Positions 8,686 to 18,087 are shown, counted from the stretch's first letter. The stretch: 40,396 nt of DNA from Verrucomicrobiota bacterium (GCA_026397725.1 JAPLUI010000286.1:1-40396); one strand, 5' to 3'. A program made the numbers and translations. Notes: generated by a model not told the origin, from the letters alone.

Positions 8686-10508
8686 ACGAACTCGGAGAAC
8701 TCAGACCCAGCCAGTTGATCTACACCTTCGGGGTGGGTGCGATCATGGACCTGCCCAACATGTCGGCCCTGATTCTGGGGCTCGACGATTGGGACCTATT
8801 GCAATGTCAGGAAATCATCGAGGAACGCCTGCTCGCGGCCGTGCAACAACGGATGGGACCGCAGGTCCGCCAGCTCATGCTGCCGCCGGTCACTTACGAT
8901 GACGACAACGATCCGACCGCGCCAGCCAAAGGTGTGCCGGTCGCGCCTTTCCCGCGGTGGTTGCGCTGCCCTTTCTGTTCGCTGCTGGGAACCATCGACT
9001 CCGGCCACTTCAAGCTGATCCAGGACCCCTATCGGCCGGACCGGACCCGCTACGTCCACCACAGTTGCCAGGCGCAGCGACCACCCACGGCTTTGCCGGT
9101 GCGGTTCCTGCTCGCCTGTCGGGAAGGCCATCTATCGGATTTCCCGTGGGTCGAGTTCGTCCACAAACAAACCAAGCCCTGCACCGGCCCCCGGCTGAGT
9201 ATCCGGGAATTCGGCGTGGCGGGTGATGCCTCGGACATTGTCGTGAAATGCGAAACCTGTGGGACCAAGCGTCCGATGTCGGATGCCTTCGATACCGACG
9301 AGTTCAAGATCCAGTGCCGCGGCCATCACCCGCATCTGCGGATGAACGATCCGAATGGTTGCAGGGAGACGGCCAAGACGATTCTGCTGGGAGCCTCGAA
9401 CAGTTGGTTCCCCATGGTGATGTCCGCGCTCACCATTCCGCGGGCCGCCGACAAGCTCGGCCAGTTGGTCGAAAAGCATTGGGTGAAGCTCAAGGATTTG
9501 CCGTCTCTGGAAGTGGCGAAATGGGCGCTCCTGCCGCAGAATTCTCCGGCCTTCATCGGCATTCCTGTCGAGCAGGTATGGGCCGCCATCCAGGCCAAGC
9601 TGGCGGGTGTCGCACCAGGGGCCGCAGAGCCATCGGATCTGAAAATTCCCGAATGGGAACTGTTGGCTAACACGTTACCGCTGCCCGCCACCGATGAATT
9701 CCGGGCGCGGCGGGTGGCGGCTCCGCTGGGTTATGGTCACCTCTTCGGAGCCACCACGCTTGTCGAAACCGTCCGGGAGGTGAGGGCGCTCATTGCCTTC
9801 ACCCGTTTGGAATCGCGGGGCGACTTCGCGGAGGTGGATCATCACGACGATGACCGCCAAACGCCGCTGAGTCGGCAGAGTCCCAAATGGCTGCCAGCCT
9901 CCGAAGTCCGCGGCGAGGGGATTTTCGTTAGGTTCAATGAAGATGCGCTCCAGGCATGGGAAGCCAAGCCTGAGGTGAAACGCCTCGAAGCTGATTTCTT
10001 CCAAGCGCACAAGGTGTGGCGGACCATGCGCAACGTGAACCCTCCGGGCGAGCATTTTCCCGGCATGCGCTTCGTGCTCATCCATTCGCTGTCCCACGCC
10101 CTGATGCGCCAAATCGCGCTGGAGTGCGGCTACACCGCAGCCAGCATCCGCGAGCGCATCTACTGCCTCCAACCCGGCGAGGACCACGGGCCGATGGCCG
10201 GCATCCTCCTCTACACCGCTGCTTCCGACAGCGAGGGGACGCTCGGCGGACTCGTCCAGCTTGGCGATCCCACCAGCCTGGGACGTCAGATCCATCAGGC
10301 GCTCGAAGCTCTGAAAATTTGCGGCTCGGATCCACTCTGTTCCGAGCACCCGCCGACTGGCGACGGCCGCGGCATCCACGGCGCGAGTTGCCATGCCTGC
10401 CTGTTCGCCCCGGAGACCTCCTGCGAGAAAGGCAACCGCTATCTCGATCGCAATGCGCTGTTTGAAACTTTCGCATCCAAGACCGTCGCATACTTTCACG
10501 AATCATGA
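8682..10508 (+). CDS. drmB: DISARM protein DrmB (DUF1998)
   Basis: A 608-residue DUF1998-containing protein, which forms the DNA-loading complex with DrmA in characterised DISARM. The start overlaps the drmA stop (ATGA, 8682-8685). The N-terminus (ELRPSQLIYTFGVGAIMDLP) is typical. Cysteine pairs RCPFCSLLG near residue 98 and CETCGTKR near 190 suggest zinc binding. The C-terminal DUF1998 block includes VLIHSLSHALMRQIALECGY (about residues 464-483) and the Cys-rich end GASCHACLFAPETSCEKGNR. The stop overlaps drmC as ATGA, so drmA, drmB and drmC are one coupled unit. Confidence 0.93.
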   Translation: MNELGELRPSQLIYTFGVGAIMDLPNMSALILGLDDWDLLQCQEIIEERLLAAVQQRMGPQVRQLMLPPVTYDDDNDPTAPAKGVPVAPFPRWLRCPFCSLLGTIDSGHFKLIQDPYRPDRTRYVHHSCQAQRPPTALPVRFLLACREGHLSDFPWVEFVHKQTKPCTGPRLSIREFGVAGDASDIVVKCETCGTKRPMSDAFDTDEFKIQCRGHHPHLRMNDPNGCRETAKTILLGASNSWFPMVMSALTIPRAADKLGQLVEKHWVKLKDLPSLEVAKWALLPQNSPAFIGIPVEQVWAAIQAKLAGVAPGAAEPSDLKIPEWELLANTLPLPATDEFRARRVAAPLGYGHLFGATTLVETVREVRALIAFTRLESRGDFAEVDHHDDDRQTPLSRQSPKWLPASEVRGEGIFVRFNEDALQAWEAKPEVKRLEADFFQAHKVWRTMRNVNPPGEHFPGMRFVLIHSLSHALMRQIALECGYTAASIRERIYCLQPGEDHGPMAGILLYTAASDSEGTLGGLVQLGDPTSLGRQIHQALEALKICGSDPLCSEHPPTGDGRGIHGASCHACLFAPETSCEKGNRYLDRNALFETFASKTVAYFHES

Positions 10509-11287
10509 CGCCTCTTCCGTCCGCCCTCATTCAGAATTTCAGGAACCTCCGCGATAAGGTTCCGGGTCCGGTATGGAAATTGATCGGCTTGAAACTGCGG
10601 GATGCCCCCGGAGTAGCAACAGGGAAAGCTCTGGCAGACATCGCTGCAACACATCTCAATTCCGATCAGGCGTGGGGGCTCAGTCAAATCTGCAAGAACT
10701 GGACCTTCAGTTCGTGGGACGAAGTCGCGACCTTGTTCGAAGTGATCGACGCATGGGTCTCGTCGTCGCCAAGGATGATCGACATCGTGTGGAGCGGCCC
10801 CGCCAACGGCACGTTTCCAATCCGCCGGATCGACCAGGTTCTCTACGACCTTCTATCCAAAGCTGAGCAACGGATTTTTCTCGTGACCTTCGCCGCCCAC
10901 CGGGTGCCCCTGTTGTGTGAGCACCTCAGCAGGGCCATCGACCGCGGCGTCGAGGTGACGCTGCTGTTGGAAAGCGAGCAAGCCTCCGCCGGGCAGCTCA
11001 GCTTTGACGCATCCAACGCCTTCAAGGACGTCTGCCTCGAGAAGGTCCGGCTCCTCCACTGGCCGATTGAAAATCGCGAACGCAACCACGCCGGCAAGCC
11101 CGGCAAGTTGCACGTCAAGTGCGCCGTCATCGACCACACCGCCATCATCGGCAGCGCCAACCTCACGGACGACGCCTTCAACCGCAACATGGAGATGGGA
11201 GCGATCATCAAGGATCCCGGCATCGTGGCCGACATTTGTAAGCATTTCCGAACACTCGAACAGAACAGCATTCTGAGGCGTTTCTGA
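10505..11287 (+). CDS. drmC: DISARM phospholipase D-like protein DrmC
   Basis: A 260-residue PLD-family protein with one HKD motif near the C-terminus: KLHVKCAVIDHTAIIGSANL at about residues 201-220 gives H-x-K, the acidic residue and the S-x-N-L. PLD proteins with one motif act as dimers, often as nucleases. DrmC is the third core DISARM gene and is partly dispensable in characterised systems. The start ATG overlaps the drmB stop. The reading frame after its TGA (11285-11287) continues directly into a WYL-domain fragment. Confidence 0.92.
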   Translation: MTPLPSALIQNFRNLRDKVPGPVWKLIGLKLRDAPGVATGKALADIAATHLNSDQAWGLSQICKNWTFSSWDEVATLFEVIDAWVSSSPRMIDIVWSGPANGTFPIRRIDQVLYDLLSKAEQRIFLVTFAAHRVPLLCEHLSRAIDRGVEVTLLLESEQASAGQLSFDASNAFKDVCLEKVRLLHWPIENRERNHAGKPGKLHVKCAVIDHTAIIGSANLTDDAFNRNMEMGAIIKDPGIVADICKHFRTLEQNSILRRF

Positions 11288-11670
11288 AGTTCGATATCCC
11301 TTTGGCTACGACCGCACGCGCTCGGCCACAACGGCGCGTGCTGGCATGTGCGGGCGTGGTGCGAGCAGAACGGGGATCTCAGGGACTTCACCCTGAGCCG
11401 GATCGCCGAGGTGGAATGGCGCCGCGGGCGGGCGGATCTGCCGGCTGAGGACAAGGATTGGAAACAATGGGTGACGCTCCGGGTACGGCCCCATCAGGAT
11501 TTGAACGAGGCGCAGCGCCAGGCCGTGGAGCGCGACTACGCCATGCGCAACGGCGTGCTGAAACTCAAGGTGCGCAAGGCGATGGAGGGGTATTTGCGGG
11601 ACCACCTGGGCCTGGCCATGGCCGATGGCAAGCCACCGGTGCGGCTGCTGGAGTGTGATGAAGACCAGTT
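11288..11670 (+). pseudogene. WYL-domain regulator, C-terminal fragment
   Basis: Directly after the drmC stop, and in the same frame, sequence characteristic of WYL regulators appears: WLRPHALGHNGACWHVRAWC, then DFTLSRIAEVEW. Weaker C-terminal-type sequence follows to about VRLLECDEDQL. The N-terminal winged helix is missing, and no start codon with a ribosome site precedes the fragment. At the 3' end the frame runs without stop into the antisense of the CPXCG fragment. WYL proteins commonly regulate defence loci (BrxR, CapW), so this may be the former regulator of the island. It is broken at both ends. Confidence 0.65.
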
Positions 11671-11935
11671 AATCCGCCAACCCCCGCGCGTAAACCTCAT
11701 CATGGGTGAAAACCACCACCAGCGGCCGGCAACACACCTCGCAATCGTAGTCCACCTCCGCCGGCATCTCGTCGGGATGCGGCACGGCGACTTCAAACAC
11801 CTCAAAGCAGGTCGGCGAGCGGTTCCGGTTCTCCTCGTATTGCGGCTGATCGATCCAATCGAATTTGTTGGCCAGGCGCGGTTGCCGGGCGCACTCGTCC
11901 TTGAAGGCCTGGCGGGCTTGACATTCCGCTGCGGT
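11669..11935 (-). pseudogene. CPXCG-type cysteine-rich zinc protein, C-terminal part
   Basis: On the minus strand the frame from a TGA at 11936-11938 to a TAA at 11669-11671 contains EVDYDCEVCCRPLVVVF, the hallmark CxxCCRP of small CPXCG cysteine-rich proteins, and ends YARGLAD. The first pair, normally CPxC, reads SPTC, so one zinc ligand is lost. No plausible start lies upstream. The first 40 codons do not resemble the family and may be a different fragment fused in frame. Probably a decayed housekeeping-type small gene at the edge of the island. Confidence 0.55.
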
Positions 11936-11951
11936 TCAGGTGACATCCCGC

Positions 11952-12044
11952 ATGGCCACCAAACAAGCAACCATCAAAGACAAGTATTCCAGAACGTCAA
12001 TCAAAGTGCGCCCGCTGAAGGGGCTCAAGGATATGGCGGTCTGA
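11952..12044 (+). CDS. small basic ORF, 30 codons
   Basis: ATG at 11952 is preceded by AGGTGA at a spacing of 8 bases, a fair ribosome binding site. The 30-residue product is strongly basic (MATKQATIKDKYSRTSIKVR, then PLKGLKDMAV). I do not recognise it. It could be a real small protein or the N-terminus of a gene cut when the region decayed. Confidence 0.25.
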   Translation: MATKQATIKDKYSRTSIKVRPLKGLKDMAV

Positions 12045-12134
12045 GCGGTCAACTGCAGTCAGTCACGGTCAAGGTCCCCTTGGTTCATGGTTATCAATCC
12101 CCCACCTAGGCTCATGCGCTCGCCGCCCAAATTC

Positions 12135-13973
12135 ATGGCAGGCATCCGTGCCACCATCCAGGTCGCTTGGATGATGAGTTGGCTCCTCGCCGCGTCCGCT
12201 TGGGCCGGCGAGTGGCCGTGTTGGCGCGGCGCACGCGGCGACGGGGTGTCCGAGGAAACGAATCTGCCGGTCCGTTGGAGCAGCACCGAGAATGTCGCGT
12301 GGAAAGTCCCCATTCCCGGCGTGGGTCATTCCTCGCCGGTCATTTGGGGTGACCGCGTTTTCGTCACCACCTATATCGAGCAAGGCAACCGGCGGGTCTT
12401 GCTGTGCCTCGAGCGGCTTAGCGGCAAGACACTCTGGGAGAAAACCGTGGTGACCGCAGCGCCGGAGCAAAAGCACAGTCTCAACAGCTACGCCAGCGGC
12501 ACGCCAGCCACCGATGGCCAGCGGGTTTGGGTCGCATTGCTACAGGCACGGGACATCGTGGTCGTCTGCCACGACATGGACGGTAAGGAACTCTGGCGCA
12601 AATCACCCGGCACGTTCGCCTCCGTCCACGGCTTCTGCAGTTCGCCCGTGCCCTACAAGGACATGATCATCCTCAATTGCGACCAGGACGCCGTCGCCTG
12701 CATCGTCGCCTTCGACAAGGCCACCGGCAGCGAGCGGTGGCGCACGGACCGGCCTAACCGCACGCGCTCCTACTGCACCCCGACGATTTTCCAGGCCGCC
12801 GGCAAGACACAGATGGTCCTCAGCGGCAGCAAGTGTGTCGCCAGCTACGATCCCGACACCGGCAAACAACACTGGCTCGTTGACGGCCCGACCGACCAGT
12901 TCGTCGCCGGCGTCGTGTTCACGGATGATATCTTCTTTGTCACCGGTGGTTTCCCGGACTTGCATATCATCGCCATCCGGCCGGACGGCGCGGGCAACGT
13001 CACCGACACCCACATCGCCTGGCGCGACACCCAGGGGGTCTCTTACGTTCCGTCGCCGATCGCCCATGGAAAGTATTTCTTCGTTGTTGCCGACCGCGGT
13101 CTAACCACTTGCCTTGAGGCGAAGACCGGCCAGCGGATGTGGCAGGAGAAACTCGGCCGCCATCACAGCGCGTCGGCGGTTTCCGCCGGCGGGAACCTTT
13201 ATTTCCTCGATGACGACGGCAGGACGTTCGTGCTCAAAGCCGGCCCGCAGTTCGAGGTGATTGCCAAGAATGATCTCGGCGAGGAATGTTACGCGTCTCC
13301 TGCCATCAGTCGTGGCCAGATTTTCATCCGCACGCTCGGCAACCTCTACTGCATCGGCACGCGGTATTCCACCATTACCACCCGCCCTGCGACGCGGAGC
13401 CGCCGGGGAGTGAGCGCGGTTACCGGGATGGAATACCTGAACGCCCACTCAGACTTCCTCCTCCAGAATCTGGCCGTGTTCTTTCAGCCAGGCCTTGGCC
13501 TTTTCGGCGGACGGGGCCTTGGCCCGCACGATGTTCCAGAAGCGCGGGGTGTGGTTGGCTTCCATGAGATGGGCCAGCTCGTGCACGATCACGTAGTCGA
13601 TCACAAACATCGGGGCTTTGATCAGCCGCCAGTTGAAATTCACATGGTCCTTCACCGTGCAGGAGCCCCAGCGATAGCGGTTGTCCACAATTCGGGCCTC
13701 ACCGAAATTCACCCCCAGTTCACGGGCACACCGCGCCACGCGCGGGAGAATGGTTTCCTTGGCCCGCGTGAGATACCACTCCCTCAGGACGTTCCGCCGT
13801 TTCATCTGCTGCGCGGACGGGATCAGAAACCGCCGCGAAAACTCGACGCCTCCACTCGGGGTCTCCGCGATCTCAATGCGGTATTCCCTGCCGAGATAGA
13901 GCGCGGACTCGCCATTCACCACCTCCTTGCCGGGAGGATGCGGGCGGTCCTGATACTTCTGGGAATGGTGTAA
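12135..13973 (+). CDS. PQQ-like beta-propeller exported protein with run-on C-terminus
   Basis: Residues 1 to about 408 form a BamB/PQQ-like WD40-type propeller, typical of exported Verrucomicrobia/Planctomycetes proteins. A signal peptide ends around ASAWAGEW, and blade motifs recur (LERLSGKTLWEKT, DMDGKELWRK, DPDTGKQHW, EAKTGQRMWQEK, ending RTLGNLYCIG). Start 12135 gives a good signal peptide; 12087 and 12114 are in-frame alternatives. The family normally stops just after LYCIG, but here no stop occurs. From about 13360 the frame continues for some 200 codons through the antisense of the metallopeptidase gene, to TGA at 13971-13973. The natural 3' end was evidently lost at the island boundary. 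Function unknown; periplasmic or surface location likely. Confidence 0.7.
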   Translation: MAGIRATIQVAWMMSWLLAASAWAGEWPCWRGARGDGVSEETNLPVRWSSTENVAWKVPIPGVGHSSPVIWGDRVFVTTYIEQGNRRVLLCLERLSGKTLWEKTVVTAAPEQKHSLNSYASGTPATDGQRVWVALLQARDIVVVCHDMDGKELWRKSPGTFASVHGFCSSPVPYKDMIILNCDQDAVACIVAFDKATGSERWRTDRPNRTRSYCTPTIFQAAGKTQMVLSGSKCVASYDPDTGKQHWLVDGPTDQFVAGVVFTDDIFFVTGGFPDLHIIAIRPDGAGNVTDTHIAWRDTQGVSYVPSPIAHGKYFFVVADRGLTTCLEAKTGQRMWQEKLGRHHSASAVSAGGNLYFLDDDGRTFVLKAGPQFEVIAKNDLGEECYASPAISRGQIFIRTLGNLYCIGTRYSTITTRPATRSRRGVSAVTGMEYLNAHSDFLLQNLAVFFQPGLGLFGGRGLGPHDVPEARGVVGFHEMGQLVHDHVVDHKHRGFDQPPVEIHMVLHRAGAPAIAVVHNSGLTEIHPQFTGTPRHARENGFLGPREIPLPQDVPPFHLLRGRDQKPPRKLDASTRGLRDLNAVFPAEIERGLAIHHLLAGRMRAVLILLGMV

Positions 13974-14132
13974 CTTGTCGAACAACCACTGCCGTTTGGA
14001 CTCCACCACCTGGCGGATCACCTCCTCGGACACGCCCTCCGGGGCATGCACCACAACCGTGCGGTCGCGCTCAACCGTGAGCGTGAGTTTCTTGCGCCTG
14101 GCGGAGCGGACAATCTGGAAGGTCAGGTCCAT
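13449..14132 (-). CDS. YgjP-like zinc metallopeptidase (DUF45) of the type I RM operon
   Basis: A 227-residue M48/SprT-like protein. The YgjP core motifs are present: RYRWGSCTVKDHVNFNWRL near residues 152-170, then VIVHELAHLMEANHTPRFW with the zinc-binding HELAH near 184-188 and the third-ligand region after it. Proteins of this family often follow hsdR in type I restriction operons; their role there is not settled. The ATG overlaps the hsdR stop (TGATG at 14130-14134), so it is the last gene of this operon. It converges on the PQQ-like gene. Confidence 0.85.
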   Translation of the reverse strand: MDLTFQIVRSARRKKLTLTVERDRTVVVHAPEGVSEEVIRQVVESKRQWLFDKLHHSQKYQDRPHPPGKEVVNGESALYLGREYRIEIAETPSGGVEFSRRFLIPSAQQMKRRNVLREWYLTRAKETILPRVARCARELGVNFGEARIVDNRYRWGSCTVKDHVNFNWRLIKAPMFVIDYVIVHELAHLMEANHTPRFWNIVRAKAPSAEKAKAWLKEHGQILEEEV

Positions 14133-17100
14133 CAGGCGGCGGCGTAAAGGATGGTGTCGTGGTTCTTCTCGGCGATTTCCATCAGCCGGCTGATGATGCG
14201 CTTGCGGTTGTTCGCCAGTCCCGGAAGCGGTGCATACCCAGGCTGAAGGAGGGTCCGTTGGAGGTCGGCAATCAACTTGTTGCGGGCCGGGATGCTCTCC
14301 CAGAATCCGGTGAGCCTCAATTCCCGCTCGATCTCACCGTAGAGGTCCTGCGTCAGCGCCACGAGCTGGCTGATTTTCTCCTCCTCCTTGATGCGGTAGG
14401 CCGCTTCGTCCTCCGCCGCCATTGCCGGCTTGGCCGCCGGCTCCTCGCCGAAAATCTCCCGCCGCAACATTCGAAAGAATGGCATCTGCTTTTTCCGGTG
14501 CAGGCCATACGTCGGTTCCTTGCCGGCGTCCACGATGCGCTGGCGCAGTTTCTCCAGTTCCTCGTATATCTTCTTCCAGTTGTTGGCGAACGCTTCGAGG
14601 ATTTTCCGCAGGGCCTCGGCAAAGGACGCTTGCAGTTCGGGATCATCGTTCAGGTCAACGTCGAGATGGTGGCGGATCGCGTGTTCAATTTCGGCGGCCT
14701 TGGTCTTGGTGCGCTCGTGTTTCCTAACCTCCGCCTGGAAATCCTCGTCGAGGATCGAGATGGGCTCCACCTTCACTGCGATGCCGCGCGATTCCAGAAA
14801 CGCGTCGGTGATCTTGCGCAGCTTGGGCGGGATGCCTTTCATGCTCAACCGGCCGTCGCGGAAATGCTTTTCCGCCAGCACGTTGATCTCCACCAGCGCC
14901 TGGTAGTCGCCCATGAAATCCAGCGCCTCCTTGGCCGGAAACACCAGATTGAGGTTCCGGGTGAATTTCCTGAACAGCCCCATGAACTCAAAGCGCAGGT
15001 CCTCATCGTAGAACACGTCGAAGAAGGCATCGTGGTCGGTCAGGTCCGTCAGCTTGTGCTTTTGCAGCAGGGCGATGATGCCGTCATGGCTGGCCCGCAA
15101 TTCCCGCAATTCCTCCTCCGGGAAACTCAGCACGTTCAACACCTCGTTCTGCTCCCGCTCGTCGTAGTTGTCGAGCGCCTGTTTCAGGTGGTGGCCGATG
15201 CCGACGTAGTCCACCACAAAGCCCTTGTCCTTCGCGTCACCAGCCACCCGGTTGACGCGGGCAATCGCCTGGAGCAGGCCGTGCGCGACGATGATCTTGT
15301 CCAGATACATCACCTGCTCCACCGGCGCGTCGAAGCCGGTGAGCAACATGTTGTTCACGATCACGATGCCCACATCGCCGGCCACTCCCTGGTCCTTCCC
15401 CCCAAAGGGCAGTTTGAAACTCTTGATGGTGGCCTCGTGCTTCGAGGAATTGGTATAGGGCGTCAGGTGCATCTCATCGTTGTGCATGCCGGAGATGACC
15501 ACGTCGCTCTTGAGTTGCCTGAGCGTCTCCAACTCCGGCGCATGCGGGTCGGCCTTTTCCCTGGCTGCTAGGGCAGCGGCGACGGCGGCGTCGACATGCT
15601 GCTTGTAGCGCACGGCAGCCTCGCGCGAGGTGGCGACGATTTGCGCCTTGTAGCCATTGGGGAAGACATGGGTCAGGTAATGCTCCACCATGTCCTTGGC
15701 CTTGGCCGCGATGGTCGGGTCGGCTTCCAGGTAGGCCCGGCGTCCTCCGGCACCCATGATCTGGAGGTGTTCGGGCAAGGTGTGGTCCTTGAAGACATCC
15801 TTGAACATCGCGTCCATCCCGGGCTGGTCGGGCACCTCGGCATTGTGGGTGCGGCCCTCGTAGATGATTTCCAGCGTCACGCCGTCCGCAATGGATTGGC
15901 GCATGGTGTATTTGTCGATGTAGTCGCCGAACACGCGCTCTGTCTTATCGATGGGCGTGCCGGTGTAGCCGATGCGCGAGGCATTGGGAATGCCCTTGTC
16001 CAGATTGGCGGCGAGCTTGGAATACTGCGACCTATGGGCTTCATCCGTCATCACCAGGATGTGCGGGCTGACATTCAACTCCGGGAAAGTCTCCGTCAGG
16101 TCAGCCTCGCGAAACTTGTGGATCATCGCCATCACCAAGTCCGAGGCACCGCTGGCCAACAGTTCCTTGAGCCGTTTGATGCTGTCGGCGGGCTTCACAG
16201 TGAAGCCGATGCTCTGGCTCGTTTCCGCAAGCTGTTGTTCCAACTGCGTGCGGTCGGTGACAAAGACCACCTTCCACTTGGAAAGCGAGGGGTGGCGATA
16301 CATCTCTCTAACCATGAACATCATGGTCAGGGATTTGCCGGAGCCTTGGGTGTGCCAGATGATGCCGCTACGCTCACGCGGGCTCTTGCCTGCCAGCAGG
16401 CGCTTGACGGCCAGCTTCACGGCGCGGAATTGCTGATAGCGCGCCACCACCTTGATCATCTCACCCTTGCTGTTGGTGGTGAAGATGGTGAACGTGCGGA
16501 TCAGATCCAGCAGGTTGTCGCGGTCCAGCATCCCGGCGACGAGCCGCTGCTGGTCGTTGGGGCTGCTGCTGCCGTGCTTCAGGTCATTGAGGGACCGCGG
16601 ATATGGATCCGCCCAGCGGTGAAAGAGTTTTTCGGTGTGGGTCGTGATCGTGCCGAACTTGGCCTCCTGGCGGCAGGTGGCGATCACGAACTGGTTGTAG
16701 TAAAACAGCGGCGCGCTGCCTTCGCCCCTGGCACCGCGCTGCTCGCTGTAGCGCAGCAGTTGGTCGATGGCCTCGGGGATGGGCTCCTTTGCCTTGGGCG
16801 ACTTGCACTCGATCACCACCACCGGCAGGCCGTTGAGAAACAGCACGATGTCCGGGATGATGTGGTGCTCGCTGCCGAGGATGCGCACCTTGAACTGGCA
16901 GACCGCGATGAAGCGGTTATTGTCCCGTGTTTTGAAATCAACGAACTTCACCGACGGGCTCTTCTCGCCCGTCTTGCGGTTTTCGCTCACGCTGGTGTTT
17001 TCCAGCAACTGGTTGAGCACATGCCGGTTGTTTTGCAGCAGGTTGGTGCCCGGGAAATTGGCGGTGAGTTGTTTCACCACCTCGTCCACCTGATCATCTT

Positions 17101-17311
17101 CCAGCCACGGGTTGATCACCATCAACTGCTCCCGCAGCACCGACAGCATCACCACCTCGGCAAAGTTCGCGCGGTGGCTGTCGCCGGGATGCTGCTTGGA
17201 GTCCAGGTCGATGATCTCCCAGCCGAGCCCGGCCAGTTGATCCAGCAACGGCTTCTCGACGTGCTGCCGTTCGTCGAGGCGGATCTGGGCGGCGGTGTCC
17301 TTGGTGCTCAT
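14132..17311 (-). CDS. hsdR: type I restriction enzyme R subunit HsdR
   Basis: A 1059-residue HsdR, the ATP-driven translocase and nuclease subunit. The N-terminal nuclease domain has D-x(n)-ECK (IPDIVLFLNGLPVVVIECKS, about residues 155-175). The helicase part has Walker A WHTQGSGKSLT near 325, DEAH in MTDEAHRSQY near 430, and motif VI region GLLQAIARVNRVAGD near 685. The C-terminal helical domain is complete, so the gene looks intact. Its ATG overlaps the stop of the nucleotidyltransferase gene (ATGA at 17308-17311). It lies about 7 kb downstream of hsdS because the SIR2, HerA, AlbA and AbiE-like genes stand between. Confidence 0.95.
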   Translation of the reverse strand: MSTKDTAAQIRLDERQHVEKPLLDQLAGLGWEIIDLDSKQHPGDSHRANFAEVVMLSVLREQLMVINPWLEDDQVDEVVKQLTANFPGTNLLQNNRHVLNQLLENTSVSENRKTGEKSPSVKFVDFKTRDNNRFIAVCQFKVRILGSEHHIIPDIVLFLNGLPVVVIECKSPKAKEPIPEAIDQLLRYSEQRGARGEGSAPLFYYNQFVIATCRQEAKFGTITTHTEKLFHRWADPYPRSLNDLKHGSSSPNDQQRLVAGMLDRDNLLDLIRTFTIFTTNSKGEMIKVVARYQQFRAVKLAVKRLLAGKSPRERSGIIWHTQGSGKSLTMMFMVREMYRHPSLSKWKVVFVTDRTQLEQQLAETSQSIGFTVKPADSIKRLKELLASGASDLVMAMIHKFREADLTETFPELNVSPHILVMTDEAHRSQYSKLAANLDKGIPNASRIGYTGTPIDKTERVFGDYIDKYTMRQSIADGVTLEIIYEGRTHNAEVPDQPGMDAMFKDVFKDHTLPEHLQIMGAGGRRAYLEADPTIAAKAKDMVEHYLTHVFPNGYKAQIVATSREAAVRYKQHVDAAVAAALAAREKADPHAPELETLRQLKSDVVISGMHNDEMHLTPYTNSSKHEATIKSFKLPFGGKDQGVAGDVGIVIVNNMLLTGFDAPVEQVMYLDKIIVAHGLLQAIARVNRVAGDAKDKGFVVDYVGIGHHLKQALDNYDEREQNEVLNVLSFPEEELRELRASHDGIIALLQKHKLTDLTDHDAFFDVFYDEDLRFEFMGLFRKFTRNLNLVFPAKEALDFMGDYQALVEINVLAEKHFRDGRLSMKGIPPKLRKITDAFLESRGIAVKVEPISILDEDFQAEVRKHERTKTKAAEIEHAIRHHLDVDLNDDPELQASFAEALRKILEAFANNWKKIYEELEKLRQRIVDAGKEPTYGLHRKKQMPFFRMLRREIFGEEPAAKPAMAAEDEAAYRIKEEEKISQLVALTQDLYGEIERELRLTGFWESIPARNKLIADLQRTLLQPGYAPLPGLANNRKRIISRLMEIAEKNHDTILYAAA

Positions 17312-18087
17312 GAGGGGAGGTCAGGGCTCGTTGATAGATTGTAAAACCCGCGCAACTCATCCAGCACCTCGGGCAAAGTGATACGGGAAATCCCCAGGGA
17401 TTTCAGATCCGGCGGGTCTTGGGCGATGAGCGAAAAAGCAACGGTCAGATCTTGTTGCAGGCTGGCGGGCAAGGTGATCCTGGCATCCCGGTCCAGCACG
17501 GTGAACAGGCGGAAAATATCGTTCTTGTGCTTGCGGATGTTTTTGGAGTCCACCGCTTCCCCTGCAGCTTTCCGGTTGGAGAGATCCACATAGGCCCGCG
17601 CCTTCAGCGGAATCAGGCCGTCTGCCTTGACCAAGGATAGCCCGTCAATCGTGGTCCGACGCGCCATCACAAAGTTGTAGTAGTCGTCGTTCATCAGAAT
17701 GGCGGAGAGACTGGATATTTCTTCGTCCACCGGGATGGGGGTGATGCCGGCATCCGCCTTGAGATCGAGCGCGTCCGGCACCCGGGCGAACAACTCGAGC
17801 ATTTCCGGAAATCCCTTTGTCTGGGGACCATGGAACCGGTAGAACAGCCGCTTGCCGGTGCTTTTCTGGCGGTTTTCATAGGCCCCCAACCGGATGAATT
17901 CCCAGAGAGCTTCCGCAAATTCCCGGTCAAGGGATTCGACACAAAGCACCAAGTCCAGATCCTTGGTGGCCCTGAACTCGCCCCCCAATTCCTCCATGCT
18001 GAGGCTGGAGGCGGTGCCACCGATCAGGACATAGCGGTCCGAATAGCCCGCAAAGTGCTCTTTGAAGCGGTCGAGTCCTTTTACCAT
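17308..18087 (-). CDS. AbiEii-like nucleotidyltransferase (toxin-like)
   Basis: A 259-residue protein of the nucleotidyltransferase superfamily: GGTASSLSMEELGGEFRATK followed by DLDLVL gives the G-G-T-A and D-x-D of the AbiEii/MNT group at about residues 23-48. A later conserved segment, LSLVKADGLIPLKARAYVDL, fits the helical second half of AbiEii-like proteins. In type IV toxin-antitoxin pairs the transferase modifies tRNA or other targets. The gene overlaps the upstream HTH gene by 7 bases and hsdR by 4. Identity as an AbiEii relative is fairly sure; toxicity is inferred. Confidence 0.7.
   Translation of the reverse strand: MVKGLDRFKEHFAGYSDRYVLIGGTASSLSMEELGGEFRATKDLDLVLCVESLDREFAEALWEFIRLGAYENRQKSTGKRLFYRFHGPQTKGFPEMLELFARVPDALDLKADAGITPIPVDEEISSLSAILMNDDYYNFVMARRTTIDGLSLVKADGLIPLKARAYVDLSNRKAAGEAVDSKNIRKHKNDIFRLFTVLDRDARITLPASLQQDLTVAFSLIAQDPPDLKSLGISRITLPEVLDELRGFYNLSTSPDLPS

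Noticed and set aside
14159..17344. Two long plus-strand open frames (470 and 582 codons) across the hsdR region
   Set aside because: They are antisense frames of the GC-rich hsdR gene; products are His/Val/Gln-rich with no motif, while the minus strand has all HsdR motifs.
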